Source of the DNA: Mycobacterium montefiorense
GTDB taxonomy: Bacteria; Actinomycetota; Actinomycetes; Mycobacteriales; Mycobacteriaceae
Reading direction: 5' to 3'
NCBI RefSeq assembly: GCF_003112775.1
Contig: NZ_BFCH01000011.1
Location: 248,083 to 312,082 of the forward strand
DNA length: 64,000 bases
The translations under genes and the position numbers were made by a program. The notes under the pieces are model-generated. The model saw only the letters and a program-made list of their open reading frames with translations, did no database searches and was not told where the DNA came from. Below are positions 1-8,210 of this stretch, piece by piece. Within the stretch, counting starts at the first letter, position 1. Each line of letters begins with the position of its first letter.

Positions 1-1
1 C

Positions 2-460
2 TGCGGGTCACAACAGGCATCGCCGCCAAAAGCGTCCAGCTCGAGCTCGGCGAAACCATCCACCAGCAGCGCTTCTCCCAGCCTGCCCTCCAGCACCACC
101 GTTTCGCCCGCCGCGACAAGCAGCCCACCCGACTGCGTCGGGCTTTCGATCTGCACGCCACCCCCGCCCGACGCTGAGGGCAACCCCGCGTGCTTCTACT
201 CCGATGGCTGGCAAGCTAATTCGGGTGGCGCCGGGATCGAAATCTGGTATTTCCACGAGCCGCAGAACCTGTCGAAACCCGACAAGGTCACGGCGATAGT
301 GCGTAAAAAGGACGGCACCAACGAGTCCCAGGACGCCGCGATCGACGCCGGTCAACAAACACACCGCTTCGAATTCCCGACGATCGACAAGGCCTCGGTT
401 CAAGAGGTCCTGCTCGCTACTAACAGCGGCCGCTGTTTCGTGATCGGGCCCGGCAGCTAG
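2..460 (+). CDS. Partial lipoprotein, mature region only
   Basis: An open frame enters from the left edge and ends at the TAG at 458-460. It has no start codon here because the 5' end lies outside the window. The first complete codon is Cys followed by Gly-Ser-Gln-Gln and a long Ser/Pro/Ala/Thr-rich linker, which is how a mycobacterial lipoprotein begins just after signal peptidase II cleavage. I therefore infer that the window starts at the lipobox cysteine. The C-terminal part of about 90 residues looks globular, with a Cys in GNPACFY and another in SGRCFV that could form a disulphide. No family was recognised. The product is probably a membrane-anchored cell-envelope protein. Confidence 0.6.
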   Translation, partial: CGSQQASPPKASSSSSAKPSTSSASPSLPSSTTVSPAATSSPPDCVGLSICTPPPPDAEGNPACFYSDGWQANSGGAGIEIWYFHEPQNLSKPDKVTAIVRKKDGTNESQDAAIDAGQQTHRFEFPTIDKASVQEVLLATNSGRCFVIGPGS

Positions 461-633
461 CGACGTTTTGGCACGTACCCGCCTCTCCCCCTTGCATTTT
501 CGCTGCATGGATCTCAGCGCTGTAAGGGGCTAACTCCTTCCTGGAAGGGGAAGCCTTTCAGCCGCTGGGTGTTTAGCTGCCGGCCAGCTAGGTAGGCTAC
601 GGCGTTAAGGCAGGCGACGGATAGGAACACCAG
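461..633. other. Intergenic region with two short dyads
   Basis: This gap separates the lipoprotein from the acetyltransferase gene. It holds CCTTCC-T-GGAAGG at 536-548 and TAGCTG-CCGGC-CAGCTA at 574-590. Either could be part of a terminator or a regulator site. Neither is followed by a T tract, and I cannot choose between these roles. No additional gene is convincing here. Confidence 0.35.
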
Positions 634-1488
634 ATGACCCGCATACGCACCATGACGCAGGCGGACACCACCGAGTGCGCTTGCATCTGCTACAAAGCCT
701 TCAACGCGATCGCCGCTCGGCACAACTTTCCGTCGGATTTCCCCTCGGTACAACATGCCCACGATCTCGTCACTGCATTACAGTCTCACCCCGAATATTT
801 CAGCGTCGTAGCAGAATCCGACGACGGGCTGATCGGCAGCAACTTTCTCGACGAACGTTCGGCGATCTCGAGCGTGGGCCCGGTCAGCGTCGCTACCGAT
901 GCACAGGACAGCCGCGCCGGTCGCGCCTTGATGCAGGCCGTGTTAGACCGAAGTGCCCAGCAGCAGGCGATGGGAGTGCGGCTGGTACAGGTCGCCTATA
1001 ACAACCGTTCGATGAGCCTGTACACCAAACTCGGCTTTCAGACGCGTGAGCCGCTTGCCGTAATCCAAGGCACACCATTAGCGATGCAAATCAACGGATT
1101 TGACGTTCGCGCAGCGCACGAAGAGGATCTGGCCGACTGCGACAAATTGTGTTTGCAGGTGCATGGCCACGACCGAAGTGGCGAACTGCGCGACGCGATC
1201 GCACACGGATCGGCCAAGGTTGTCGAACGCGACGGCCGAATAACCGGATACACAACCGATGTCGGCTTCGCGGGCCACTCGGTTGCCGTGAGCAATGAAG
1301 ACATCATCGCCTTGATCGCTAACGCAGACCAGTTCACTTGGAATGGATTTCTCATACCGTTGCGTAATGCCGAACTGATGCGGTGGTGCTTCGACCAAGG
1401 CCTGCGGATCGTCTACATGCTGAACCTGATGGCACTGGGGTACTACCAAGAACCACGCGGTTCCTTCTTGCCATCGATCGGCTATTGA
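634..1488 (+). CDS. GNAT-family N-acetyltransferase, two-domain
   Basis: The 284-residue product reads as a GNAT acetyltransferase. The N-terminal domain (about residues 1-145) has the usual pattern of a variable first half, the strand VGPVSVATDAQDSRAG (the acetyl-CoA pyrophosphate-loop region), and the YNNRSMSLYTKLGF segment that ends GNAT folds. A second, weaker GNAT-like half follows from about residue 150 (FDVRAAHEEDLADCDKLC). The substrate is not predictable. The ATG at 634 is used; an in-frame ATG at 652 is an alternative. The 3' end overlaps the convergent TetR gene by 7 bp, so the two share no promoter. Confidence 0.8.
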   Translation: MTRIRTMTQADTTECACICYKAFNAIAARHNFPSDFPSVQHAHDLVTALQSHPEYFSVVAESDDGLIGSNFLDERSAISSVGPVSVATDAQDSRAGRALMQAVLDRSAQQQAMGVRLVQVAYNNRSMSLYTKLGFQTREPLAVIQGTPLAMQINGFDVRAAHEEDLADCDKLCLQVHGHDRSGELRDAIAHGSAKVVERDGRITGYTTDVGFAGHSVAVSNEDIIALIANADQFTWNGFLIPLRNAELMRWCFDQGLRIVYMLNLMALGYYQEPRGSFLPSIGY

Positions 1489-2093
1489 CGGCTGGCGAAT
1501 CGCCCGGCAATCGAGTCGAATACCTGCGCCACGAGGTCGACCACGCCTTCGCGCGACATACCCAATTCACCGTCCAGCCAAGCGAGTAAGTAAGCGTCGG
1601 CGGCGGCCACTACACCGACGCCGAGCAGCAGCCGTTCACGGTCGTCGACGCCGTCCGCCGCCGGCAACAGGTCGGCGACAAGCTGGGCCAGCTTGCGAAG
1701 CCCTTCTCGACGCTGGACTTGAACCATTGGCCCGCCCGAGAACACCTCACGAAGCTTGATGCGCGCATGGCCGGGATTGCCCTGAAGCCCGCGGCTGATG
1801 GCGTCGATCATCGCCCGCGCCCCTTCCGAGGCGCCGATGGTGGCGTCGATCGCAACACGGCATTCACTGACCTCCTCGTCGATGAGTTGGTCGTAGGCAG
1901 CCGCCAGTAGCGCGTCCAGGTCGGCGAAGCTCTCGCCGAAATACCGATCGCGCAGTCCGGCTTGGCGAAGTACCGCGCGAATGGAAGTGCCGGCGTAGCC
2001 ATGTTCGCCAAACAACTCGATGCCGGCGTCGACCAATCGCGCCCGGCGTCCGGCGACCCGCTCGGCTCCGGTCTTCCCGTCGTAGTCCCTCAT
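1482..2093 (-). CDS. TetR family transcriptional regulator
   Basis: The 203-residue product has an N-terminal TetR helix-turn-helix (about residues 18-65: ARLVDAGIELFGEHGYAGTSIRAV, with AGLRDRYFGESFADLDALL as the recognition-helix side) and an all-helical ligand-binding C-terminus. The ATG at 2093 is used. The gene is divergent from the GMC oxidoreductase across a 130-bp gap that contains inverted repeats, so it probably represses that gene and itself. The ligand is unknown. Confidence 0.88.
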   Translation of the reverse strand: MRDYDGKTGAERVAGRRARLVDAGIELFGEHGYAGTSIRAVLRQAGLRDRYFGESFADLDALLAAAYDQLIDEEVSECRVAIDATIGASEGARAMIDAISRGLQGNPGHARIKLREVFSGGPMVQVQRREGLRKLAQLVADLLPAADGVDDRERLLLGVGVVAAADAYLLAWLDGELGMSREGVVDLVAQVFDSIAGRFASRQ

Positions 2094-2151
2094 TCAATGC
2101 CTTCTGATTGCGCCCGTCCCATGATCTTGAATCCTAGGCCAACCTGCGCAC

Positions 2152-2205
2152 TTGAGTCTCAACAATGTGAGGTCAATCACCATCTGATTGCATTTGATCT
2201 CAGAT
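2152..2205. promoter_or_regulatory. Candidate TetR operator region
   Basis: The divergent tetR/GMC gap contains the dyad TTGAG-T-CTCAA (2152-2162) and the spaced inverted repeat ATCTGA (2182-2187) / TCAGAT (2200-2205). Position and symmetry fit TetR-type binding sites. The assignment to this regulator is an inference from proximity. Confidence 0.4.
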
Positions 2206-2223
2206 ATAGGTAGCGTTCAGCGC

Positions 2224-3843
2224 ATGACCTCCTCACCGCAACTCTCACCACACAATTCCTTCGACTACGTCATCGTCGGCGCTGGTAGCGCCGGATGCGT
2301 GCTGGCCAATCGCCTGTCCGAGAACCCGTCGACTCAGGTGCTCTTGCTCGAGGCGGGTCCCGAGGACACGCATGACGCAATTCGGGTACCGGCCATCTTC
2401 GGCTCTCTATTCGGCACGGAAGTCGACTGGGACTATCGCCTCGAGCAACAGACGCACTATCAGGGTTCGATGGCCTACCCGCGCGGCAAGACACTTGGCG
2501 GTTCGTCCTCGATCAACCTGATGGTCTACATCCGTGGAGACCGAGCCGACTTCGACGGGTGGAGCGACCGTGGCTGCGCCGGTTGGGATTACGACAGCGT
2601 GCTGCCCTACTTCATCAAAGCCGAGAACAACAGCCGTCTCGGTCAACCGTTCCATGGTCAGAGCGGTCCGCTACACGTCGAGGACAGGATCTTCACCCAT
2701 GAGCTCTCGCACAACTGGATCAACGCGGCGCATGAATGGGGCCTGGTTAACACCGATGACTTCAACGGGCTATCCCAAATCGGTTCGGGTGCTTACCAAG
2801 TCAGCTGCCATCAAGGCTGGCGGTGGTCGGGCGCCGATGGCTATCTGAGACCGGCACTCGGCCGCTCTAACCTGACCGTGCAGGTCAATGCCCACGCAAC
2901 CCGGATTCTGGTGGATGGAGCCCGTGCGACCGGCGTGTCCTACCTGCACGACGGCGCCGAGGTGACCGCTTATGCCGGCGCCGAGGTCATTTTGTCCGGA
3001 GGCACCATCAACTCCCCGCAACTGCTGCTGTTGTCGGGCATCGGCCCGGCCGACCAGTTACGTGCACTCGGCATCGACGTCAGAGTCGATCTGCCCGGTG
3101 TCGGGGAGAACCTGCACGACCACACGATGACCCCGATTGTATGGGCGACTCAAGGGTCTACTGATCTGCTGGAGATGGCCAGCCCGGAAAACCTTGCACT
3201 CTGGCAGGACCGACGCGGCGGCCCATTTACCTCCAACGGCAGCGAGGTGGGCGGATTCATATCCACCAACGGCGACGCCGCAGCGAACGTCCAATTCATC
3301 GGCGGACCAACCTCATTCGTTGACCACGGTCGCTTCAGCCCACCGCTACCCAATTTCACGATGAATGCCGCCGTGACCCACCCGCGCAGCCGAGGTCGGC
3401 TGTGGCTGGATTCTGCCGATCCACTGGCACCTCCGCGCATCGATCCCGCCTACTTCACGGATCCGGCAGATGTCCACGACGTCGTCGCCGGCCTGCGGGG
3501 GGCTATCGAGATCGCACACCAGCCGTCGTTCGCGAAGTTCGTCAAGGGAGTGAACCTGCCCACCGAGGCGAACCTCGACCAGGCCACCCTGGTCGTTCAC
3601 GCGAGGAACTGGTCGCAGACCGAGTACCACGCGGTCGGTACCTGCGCGATGGGTGTCGACGATCGAGCGGTCGTCGATCCCGATCTCAAAGTCCGTGGTA
3701 TCGAAGGACTTCGGGTTGTCGACGCATCGGTGATGCCCGCGATCGTCAGTGGGAACACCAACGCAGCGACGGTCATGATCGCCGAAAAGGGCGCCGATCA
3801 GATCAAGAAGTTGCGGCACCCGCTGCGCGGTGTCCGCTGCTGA
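2224..3843 (+). CDS. GMC family FAD-dependent oxidoreductase
   Basis: The 539-residue product belongs to the glucose-methanol-choline oxidoreductase family, FAD enzymes that oxidise alcohols such as choline. The N-terminal dinucleotide-binding motif VIVGAGSAG is at about residues 16-24. GMC signature 1 is visible around GKTLGGSSSINLMVYIRG and signature 2 around GGTINSPQLLLLSGIGPA. The C-terminal active site has the His of TEYHAVGTCAMG and the Asn of VSGNTNAATVM. I start at the ATG at 2224 because this leaves the FAD motif near the N-terminus; an in-frame TTG at 2188 would add 12 residues inside the operator region. The gene is divergent from tetR. The substrate is unknown. Confidence 0.9.
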   Translation: MTSSPQLSPHNSFDYVIVGAGSAGCVLANRLSENPSTQVLLLEAGPEDTHDAIRVPAIFGSLFGTEVDWDYRLEQQTHYQGSMAYPRGKTLGGSSSINLMVYIRGDRADFDGWSDRGCAGWDYDSVLPYFIKAENNSRLGQPFHGQSGPLHVEDRIFTHELSHNWINAAHEWGLVNTDDFNGLSQIGSGAYQVSCHQGWRWSGADGYLRPALGRSNLTVQVNAHATRILVDGARATGVSYLHDGAEVTAYAGAEVILSGGTINSPQLLLLSGIGPADQLRALGIDVRVDLPGVGENLHDHTMTPIVWATQGSTDLLEMASPENLALWQDRRGGPFTSNGSEVGGFISTNGDAAANVQFIGGPTSFVDHGRFSPPLPNFTMNAAVTHPRSRGRLWLDSADPLAPPRIDPAYFTDPADVHDVVAGLRGAIEIAHQPSFAKFVKGVNLPTEANLDQATLVVHARNWSQTEYHAVGTCAMGVDDRAVVDPDLKVRGIEGLRVVDASVMPAIVSGNTNAATVMIAEKGADQIKKLRHPLRGVRC

Positions 3844-3858
3844 GTGCCGCACATCTGG

Positions 3859-4260
3859 TTACGGGTGATCAGCCTTGAAGAACATTTCGAACTGAATGCC
3901 GTCGGGGTCCTTGAACGTGAGCACCGCACCGTATTCGCGATCAGCGATCGGGGTGTGATCGACGCCGAGCTGCTCGAAACGTGCCAGCCACTCATCAAGT
4001 TCGCCGCGGGTGTCGACTTTGAATGCCATGTGGTCCAACCCGGTACGCCGCGGATCGAAGCCCTCGCCCTGATTCGCATCGTGCTGCTGGAATTCGATGA
4101 TCGTCCGCGTGTTCGGATGCATCAGCAAGATGCCACGCCATCCGTCGCCGGCTACCCGGTCGATTTCGGTCAGGTCAAGCAACGCAGCCCACCATCGGGC
4201 GCTGGCCTCGGCATCACGAGCGGAGAACGAAATATGCGACACCCTACTAAAAGTTGGCAT
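3859..4260 (-). CDS. VOC family (glyoxalase/dioxygenase-like) protein
   Basis: The 133-residue product is a single vicinal-oxygen-chelate fold protein. HISFSARDAEASARWWAALL is the first beta-alpha-beta module, GLDHMAFKV is the second-module strand with a metal-ligand-type His, and DPDGIQFEMF is the typical terminal strand with a Glu ligand. Members include glyoxalase I-like enzymes, ring-cleavage dioxygenases and fosfomycin/bleomycin resistance proteins; the specific reaction cannot be read from the sequence. It is convergent with the GMC gene (15-bp gap) and lies downstream of the nitronate monooxygenase gene on the same strand. Confidence 0.82.
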   Translation of the reverse strand: MPTFSRVSHISFSARDAEASARWWAALLDLTEIDRVAGDGWRGILLMHPNTRTIIEFQQHDANQGEGFDPRRTGLDHMAFKVDTRGELDEWLARFEQLGVDHTPIADREYGAVLTFKDPDGIQFEMFFKADHP

Positions 4261-4325
4261 AGTAAACCCTCCGGTCTTGGGCTCAAGCCGTCAATAGCCG
4301 GCGCGCAGCACGCCCGCGATGAGTG

Positions 4326-5390
4326 TCAGCTTTCGAGAACGTTGTACGCCTGGCTCATCATCTGCTCGATGATTTCGGCGGCCGGCGCTACGCGTCGAAC
4401 CGCGCTCACCCCTTGTCCGGCCGGGTAGACCATCAACTCCCAATCGCCGCCGGTCTCGGGCGTGGGGGGCAACGCCGACTGAATCGGCAAGTCGTACGGC
4501 ATGTTGGCGGAATGCGGAAACAGTCGCGTACTGCCGATGCTGTCGCCCTGCTGCGGCGCGGCACCACCAGCACTTACCTCGGCGTTGTGCGCTGCGGGGG
4601 TCGCGAGAAGGCGGTAAGGCTGGTCGGGCCATTCCGGTCCGAAGGCATTAGTGCGCAACGTCTTGCCGGGCGAATCGATCAGGCGGCGCTTGTACTCTTG
4701 ATGAGCATTGGCTTCCACGGCCACGACCAAAGCCGTGCCCACCCACACTCCATCCGCGCCTGCCCGCAAAGCCGCGGCTGCGGCTGTCCCGTCGGATATC
4801 CCACCGGCTGCAAGCACCAGCATGTCGGGCCAGTTCTGACGAATCGTCCGCAACAACGCATGCAAGGGTGTGCGTCCGCGGGCATGGCCGCCGGCTTCGC
4901 TGCCCTGGGCGACTATTCCATCGACGCCGAGGCCGATCGCGGTCGAGGCGATCTCCGACGATGAGGCCTGCATCCAGACGCGTATTCCCGCCGCGCGCAG
5001 TGCACCGACCCAGCGGGCCGGCGGTGGGTCATGGTGAAACACCACCAGCGGTACGTTCAGCCGGATACATTCGTCGATGTGCGCGTCGGTGCTGGCCGGG
5101 CCGAACCCGGTGTCGGCGCAGATCAGGTCCACCCCGAACGGCCCAGAAGTCAAGGCGCGCAATCGTTCTACCATTACGGCCAGACTTTCAGCCGGATCCG
5201 GAGATGCGCCGAGCACGCCCAATCCGCCGGCGTTGGTAACCGCCGCGGCGAGCTGTTCGTGTGCGATGAACCCCATGCCCGCGCCGACGAAGGGATGGCG
5301 AACGTGGTATTCGCGGGTCAACCGCGTCTGCAGACCGGACGCGCCCGGATGGTCGTCGTCGGCCGCCGAATCACTGGGCGAGTCAGGCAT
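4326..5390 (-). CDS. Nitronate monooxygenase family (NPD/2-nitropropane dioxygenase-like)
   Basis: The 354-residue product is an FMN-dependent TIM-barrel enzyme of the 2-nitropropane dioxygenase/nitronate monooxygenase family, which detoxifies alkyl nitronates. HPFVGAGMGFIAHEQLAAAVTNAGGLGVLG is the N-terminal FMN-barrel signature, GSEAGGHARG is the conserved active-site loop, and AAGGISDGTAAAAALRAGADGVWVGTALV is the phosphate-binding end of the barrel. AAGGAGGGCC-type purine sequence (AAGGAGGG) precedes the ATG at 5390. The gene is divergent from a PadR regulator across a 69-bp gap with a clear inverted repeat. Confidence 0.9.
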   Translation of the reverse strand: MPDSPSDSAADDDHPGASGLQTRLTREYHVRHPFVGAGMGFIAHEQLAAAVTNAGGLGVLGASPDPAESLAVMVERLRALTSGPFGVDLICADTGFGPASTDAHIDECIRLNVPLVVFHHDPPPARWVGALRAAGIRVWMQASSSEIASTAIGLGVDGIVAQGSEAGGHARGRTPLHALLRTIRQNWPDMLVLAAGGISDGTAAAAALRAGADGVWVGTALVVAVEANAHQEYKRRLIDSPGKTLRTNAFGPEWPDQPYRLLATPAAHNAEVSAGGAAPQQGDSIGSTRLFPHSANMPYDLPIQSALPPTPETGGDWELMVYPAGQGVSAVRRVAPAAEIIEQMMSQAYNVLES

Positions 5391-5404
5391 GGCCCTCCTT
5401 CCAA

Positions 5405-5450
5405 ATACTCCATACCGGAGTATCTATCACGTTAGTCCGATCTGGAGTAT
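5405..5450. promoter_or_regulatory. Candidate PadR operator: ATACTCC/GGAGTAT dyad plus third half-site
   Basis: The perfect inverted repeat ATACTCC (5405-5411) / GGAGTAT (5417-5423) has a 5-bp spacer, and a third half-site GGAGTAT recurs at 5444-5450, just before the padR start codon. Three copies of one heptamer in the 69-bp gap between nitronate monooxygenase and padR make an operator likely. Binding by this PadR protein is inferred. Confidence 0.6.
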
Positions 5451-5459
5451 TGTCAACCC

Positions 5460-6140
5460 ATGCCTCGCAAGCAGCTGAGCCCGACGTCATTCGCGATCCT
5501 CGGGCTGCTCTCGATCCAGCCGTTCACGACTTATGAACTCGCTCAACAGATGGAGCGGACACTGTGCTGGTTCTGGCCTCGGGCCGCCAGCATGATCTAT
5601 GAGGAGCCGAAAAAACTGGCGTCCGCCGGCCTGGCCGACTCGCAGGTTACTTTCACCGGCAAACGGCGTAGCACGGTCTACCAGATCACTGACGCCGGAC
5701 GCGCCGCGCTCCGCGACTACCTGGATGCGCCCGCCGCAGGGATGCGGATGGAATTCGAAGCCATGATCAAGGTCGCCTTCGCCGACGCCGGCGACGTAAG
5801 TCAGTTCCGTGCGACCGTGCGGGAAATCCGGGCCGACGCCGAGGCGCGACTCACCGAAATAATGGACAGATCGAAAGACTACGACGCCACGGGCGGGCCC
5901 TTCCCGGACCGGCTGCCCGTCGCGGCAATTGCCGGCAAGCTGCTGATGGGCCAACACGAGGCCGTCATCCGCTGGGCCCGCTGGGCCGAAGATGCTCTCA
6001 CGGAATGGACCGGCGTCACGCCGGCCACCGGAGCCACGGTGCCAACTCATGCATTTACTCCCGGCTTGCCCGCGCGGTACGACGACGACTCCCCTACGGC
6101 GGCAGCACCTCGCCGTGCGTCTCGGGCGCCAGCGGAATGA
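5460..6140 (+). CDS. PadR family transcriptional regulator
   Basis: The 226-residue product has an N-terminal PadR winged helix (about residues 6-85: TSFAILGLLSIQPFTTYELAQQM, then the wing FTGKRRSTVYQITDAGRAAL) and a C-terminal helical dimerisation region. The ATG at 5460 follows immediately after the repeated GGAGTAT half-sites, which fits autoregulation and control of the divergent nitronate monooxygenase gene. The last 47 bp overlap the 3' end of the convergent MFS gene. Both frames look genuine, since the MFS tail is a plausible cytosolic end and the PadR tail is low-complexity. Confidence 0.88.
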   Translation: MPRKQLSPTSFAILGLLSIQPFTTYELAQQMERTLCWFWPRAASMIYEEPKKLASAGLADSQVTFTGKRRSTVYQITDAGRAALRDYLDAPAAGMRMEFEAMIKVAFADAGDVSQFRATVREIRADAEARLTEIMDRSKDYDATGGPFPDRLPVAAIAGKLLMGQHEAVIRWARWAEDALTEWTGVTPATGATVPTHAFTPGLPARYDDDSPTAAAPRRASRAPAE

Positions 6141-7395
6141 TGAAGAGCCCGATCACAAATACGATCGCCGTCAGGGCAACGGGCAGCCCCAAGGTATGTG
6201 TGTGCAGCACTGCCGCGCCGAGTACGAAGTTCACGCCGGCGCCGACGAATCGGCCGAAAGATGTGCAGAACGCAAATGCCGTTGCGCGCACTCGTGTTTC
6301 GAACTGTTCGGGCAACCAGAGGCTGAACAACGCGAAGTTTCCGCCGAAGAAGCCGAGCACGAACAGCCACGCGATAAACGGCGCGAGGCCGTTGGGCAGA
6401 TAGAACGCCCAGCCAAAGCTGCCGGTAATCGCGACGGCCATCCCCGCAAAATAGATCGCGGCGGTCTTCCTGCGTCCGACCCGTTCCGCAATCAGCGGCA
6501 AGACGAGACAACCCAGGATGGTCCCGATCGACAACAAGCCCGTGGCCAACGAAGCGGTTTTTGTCGCGTCGTTCTTGCCCAAACCCGCTTGGTGTGCCAG
6601 CTGTATCACGGCGGTCGGTTCGTAAACCGTCCCTGCCCATAAGCCCACGATCGCAATCGTCAGCAGCGCACACGCCACCCAGGTGCGGCGCCGATAGCGC
6701 GCGCTGAGAATTTCGCGCAATGGGTTCACGCGAACCGAGGTGCCCACCTCAGCCCGCTGCCACTTCTCGGTCTCCTTGACTCGGGTCAGGATCAGAATCG
6801 CCACGACGATCGGCACCGCGCCAGTCAGAAACATTGCACGCCAACCAAATTGCACGCCGATCGTGTAGTTGAGCGCCGCCGCCAGGAAGAAGCCGGCGTA
6901 GTAGCCGGTCTGCAAATAGCCTGCGCCCATTTTGCGCCGGTCCTCTGGCCATGCCTCAGCCACATAAGTTCCGGCGAGCGCCCATTCGCCACCGATCCCC
7001 ACACCCGCGATGAAACGGAAGCTGGCAAGCTCCCAGACGTTTTGAGCGATCGCCGAAAGCCCGGTGAAGATCGCGAAGGTGAAGATGGTCGCCGCCAGCA
7101 CCTTCGTTCGCCCGAAGCGGTCGGCGAGCGGCCCCCAGATGAATGAGAGACCCCAGCCCACCAGGAATAGCGCGAAAAGGATCGATCCCGCGAGGCCGAC
7201 GTTGGCCGGCGTTGGGGCGAAGCCCGCCCGCGGCAACAGTTCAGTCAGCGCGGGCGTGAGCACCAATGCGTAGATGAACGAATCCATACCATCGAGCATC
7301 CAACCCGTCCATGCCCCCCAGAATCCGGCAATCTGCGAACGATTCAGCGGTGTGCGATGACGTACGGGTACCGCCCGGTCTGTCGTTGAACTCAT
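6094..7395 (-). CDS. MFS transporter, metabolite:H+ symporter type
   Basis: The 433-residue product has the 12-helix layout of the major facilitator superfamily. GPLADRFGRTKVL is the loop 2-3 signature, GIGGEWALAGTYVAEAWPEDRR is the TM4-5 region typical of sugar/aromatic-acid symporters, and LIAERVGRRKTA is its C-terminal counterpart. It is probably an uptake system for an organic acid or a similar small molecule. The frame is open further upstream, but the ATG at 7395 is preferred because the protein then begins with a short hydrophilic tail before TM1. It is divergent from a GntR/FCD regulator over 77 bp, which suggests substrate-induced expression. Confidence 0.88.
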   Translation of the reverse strand: MSSTTDRAVPVRHRTPLNRSQIAGFWGAWTGWMLDGMDSFIYALVLTPALTELLPRAGFAPTPANVGLAGSILFALFLVGWGLSFIWGPLADRFGRTKVLAATIFTFAIFTGLSAIAQNVWELASFRFIAGVGIGGEWALAGTYVAEAWPEDRRKMGAGYLQTGYYAGFFLAAALNYTIGVQFGWRAMFLTGAVPIVVAILILTRVKETEKWQRAEVGTSVRVNPLREILSARYRRRTWVACALLTIAIVGLWAGTVYEPTAVIQLAHQAGLGKNDATKTASLATGLLSIGTILGCLVLPLIAERVGRRKTAAIYFAGMAVAITGSFGWAFYLPNGLAPFIAWLFVLGFFGGNFALFSLWLPEQFETRVRATAFAFCTSFGRFVGAGVNFVLGAAVLHTHTLGLPVALTAIVFVIGLFIIPLAPETHGEVLPP

Positions 7396-7454
7396 ACAGC
7401 GCCTCCGGCTGAACGACCATGACTGGTGAATTTTGGGATCGAAGCGAGTACATA

Positions 7455-7466
7455 ATTGTATATAAT
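7455..7466. promoter_or_regulatory. GntR-type operator overlapping a TATAAT -10 box
   Basis: ATTGTATATAAT is a near-perfect 12-bp dyad resembling FCD-type GntR sites. Its last six bases (7461-7466) are TATAAT. The ATG of the gntR gene is only 6 bp downstream, so the transcript should be leaderless or almost so, and a bound regulator would cover the promoter. Confidence 0.5.
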
Positions 7467-7472
7467 ATAAAG

Positions 7473-8210
7473 ATGACGCGCGCAACGAATCGTTCTGCCC
7501 TCCTCGGTCCGGCAACCGCACTACCCGCGTCACTGTCGTTAGCGGAGCGGGGTAGCACGTCCCGGATGATCGCGAACGCGCTGCGCGCGGCCATCGTCGA
7601 CGGCACCCTTGCGCCCGGCACGCCGCTGCGCCAGGACGCGATCGCACGGCACTTCTCCGTCAGCGCGATCCCGGTTCGCGAGGCCCTGCGCCAGCTCGAA
7701 AGCGAGGGCTGGGCCAAAGTCGAGATCAACAAGGGCGCGACGGTGGCGCCACTGTCTGCCGGTGAAGCGCGAGAAATCTATGAAATCCGAGCCGCGCTCG
7801 AAAGTCTCGCCATCGGTCTGGCCATACCTGCTCACACACCGGCCTCACTGCGGCATGCGGCCGCACTCTGCAAAGCAGCGTCGGCCGAGCAAGATCCGTC
7901 GCTCTACGTCGCTCGTAACGAAGCCTTTCACTTGAGTCTCTACGTCCCCGCCGCGCGACCGCAGCTCCTCGAAATGATCGAAATGCTGCATGGACGGGGT
8001 GAGCGCTATCTGCGGCTCAAGTTCGGGCTGCCGGTGCACAAGCGATCCTCCGACCGCGAACACACTGCGTTGCTCAGGGCGGTTCGGCAGCGCGACGTTG
8101 AAACCGCACAGTCGCTGGTCACCGAACATCTCCTCGAAACCGGGGAGCTGCTCTATCGGTTCCTTTGCCAGGACACCGAGATCGCCGACGAATATTCGTC
8201 CCCGCGTTAG
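7473..8210 (+). CDS. GntR family transcriptional regulator, FCD/FadR-like
   Basis: The 245-residue product has a GntR winged helix (about residues 30-90: MIANALRAAIVDGTLAPGTPL, then FSVSAIPVREALRQLESEGW) and a C-terminal FCD ligand-binding domain with metal-site-type residues in YVARNEAFHLSLY and in the DREHTALLRAVRQRD segment. Such proteins usually sense organic acids. I start at the ATG at 7473; the upstream ATG at 7419 would put the -10 box inside the coding sequence. The gene overlaps the convergent cupin gene by 4 bp and probably controls the divergent MFS transporter. Confidence 0.88.
   Translation: MTRATNRSALLGPATALPASLSLAERGSTSRMIANALRAAIVDGTLAPGTPLRQDAIARHFSVSAIPVREALRQLESEGWAKVEINKGATVAPLSAGEAREIYEIRAALESLAIGLAIPAHTPASLRHAAALCKAASAEQDPSLYVARNEAFHLSLYVPAARPQLLEMIEMLHGRGERYLRLKFGLPVHKRSSDREHTALLRAVRQRDVETAQSLVTEHLLETGELLYRFLCQDTEIADEYSSPR

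Noticed and set aside
8..508. Minus-strand open frame at the left edge
   Set aside because: The plus strand reads as a lipoprotein with a sensible Ser/Pro linker and globular end; the minus-strand product is Arg/Gly-rich without motifs.
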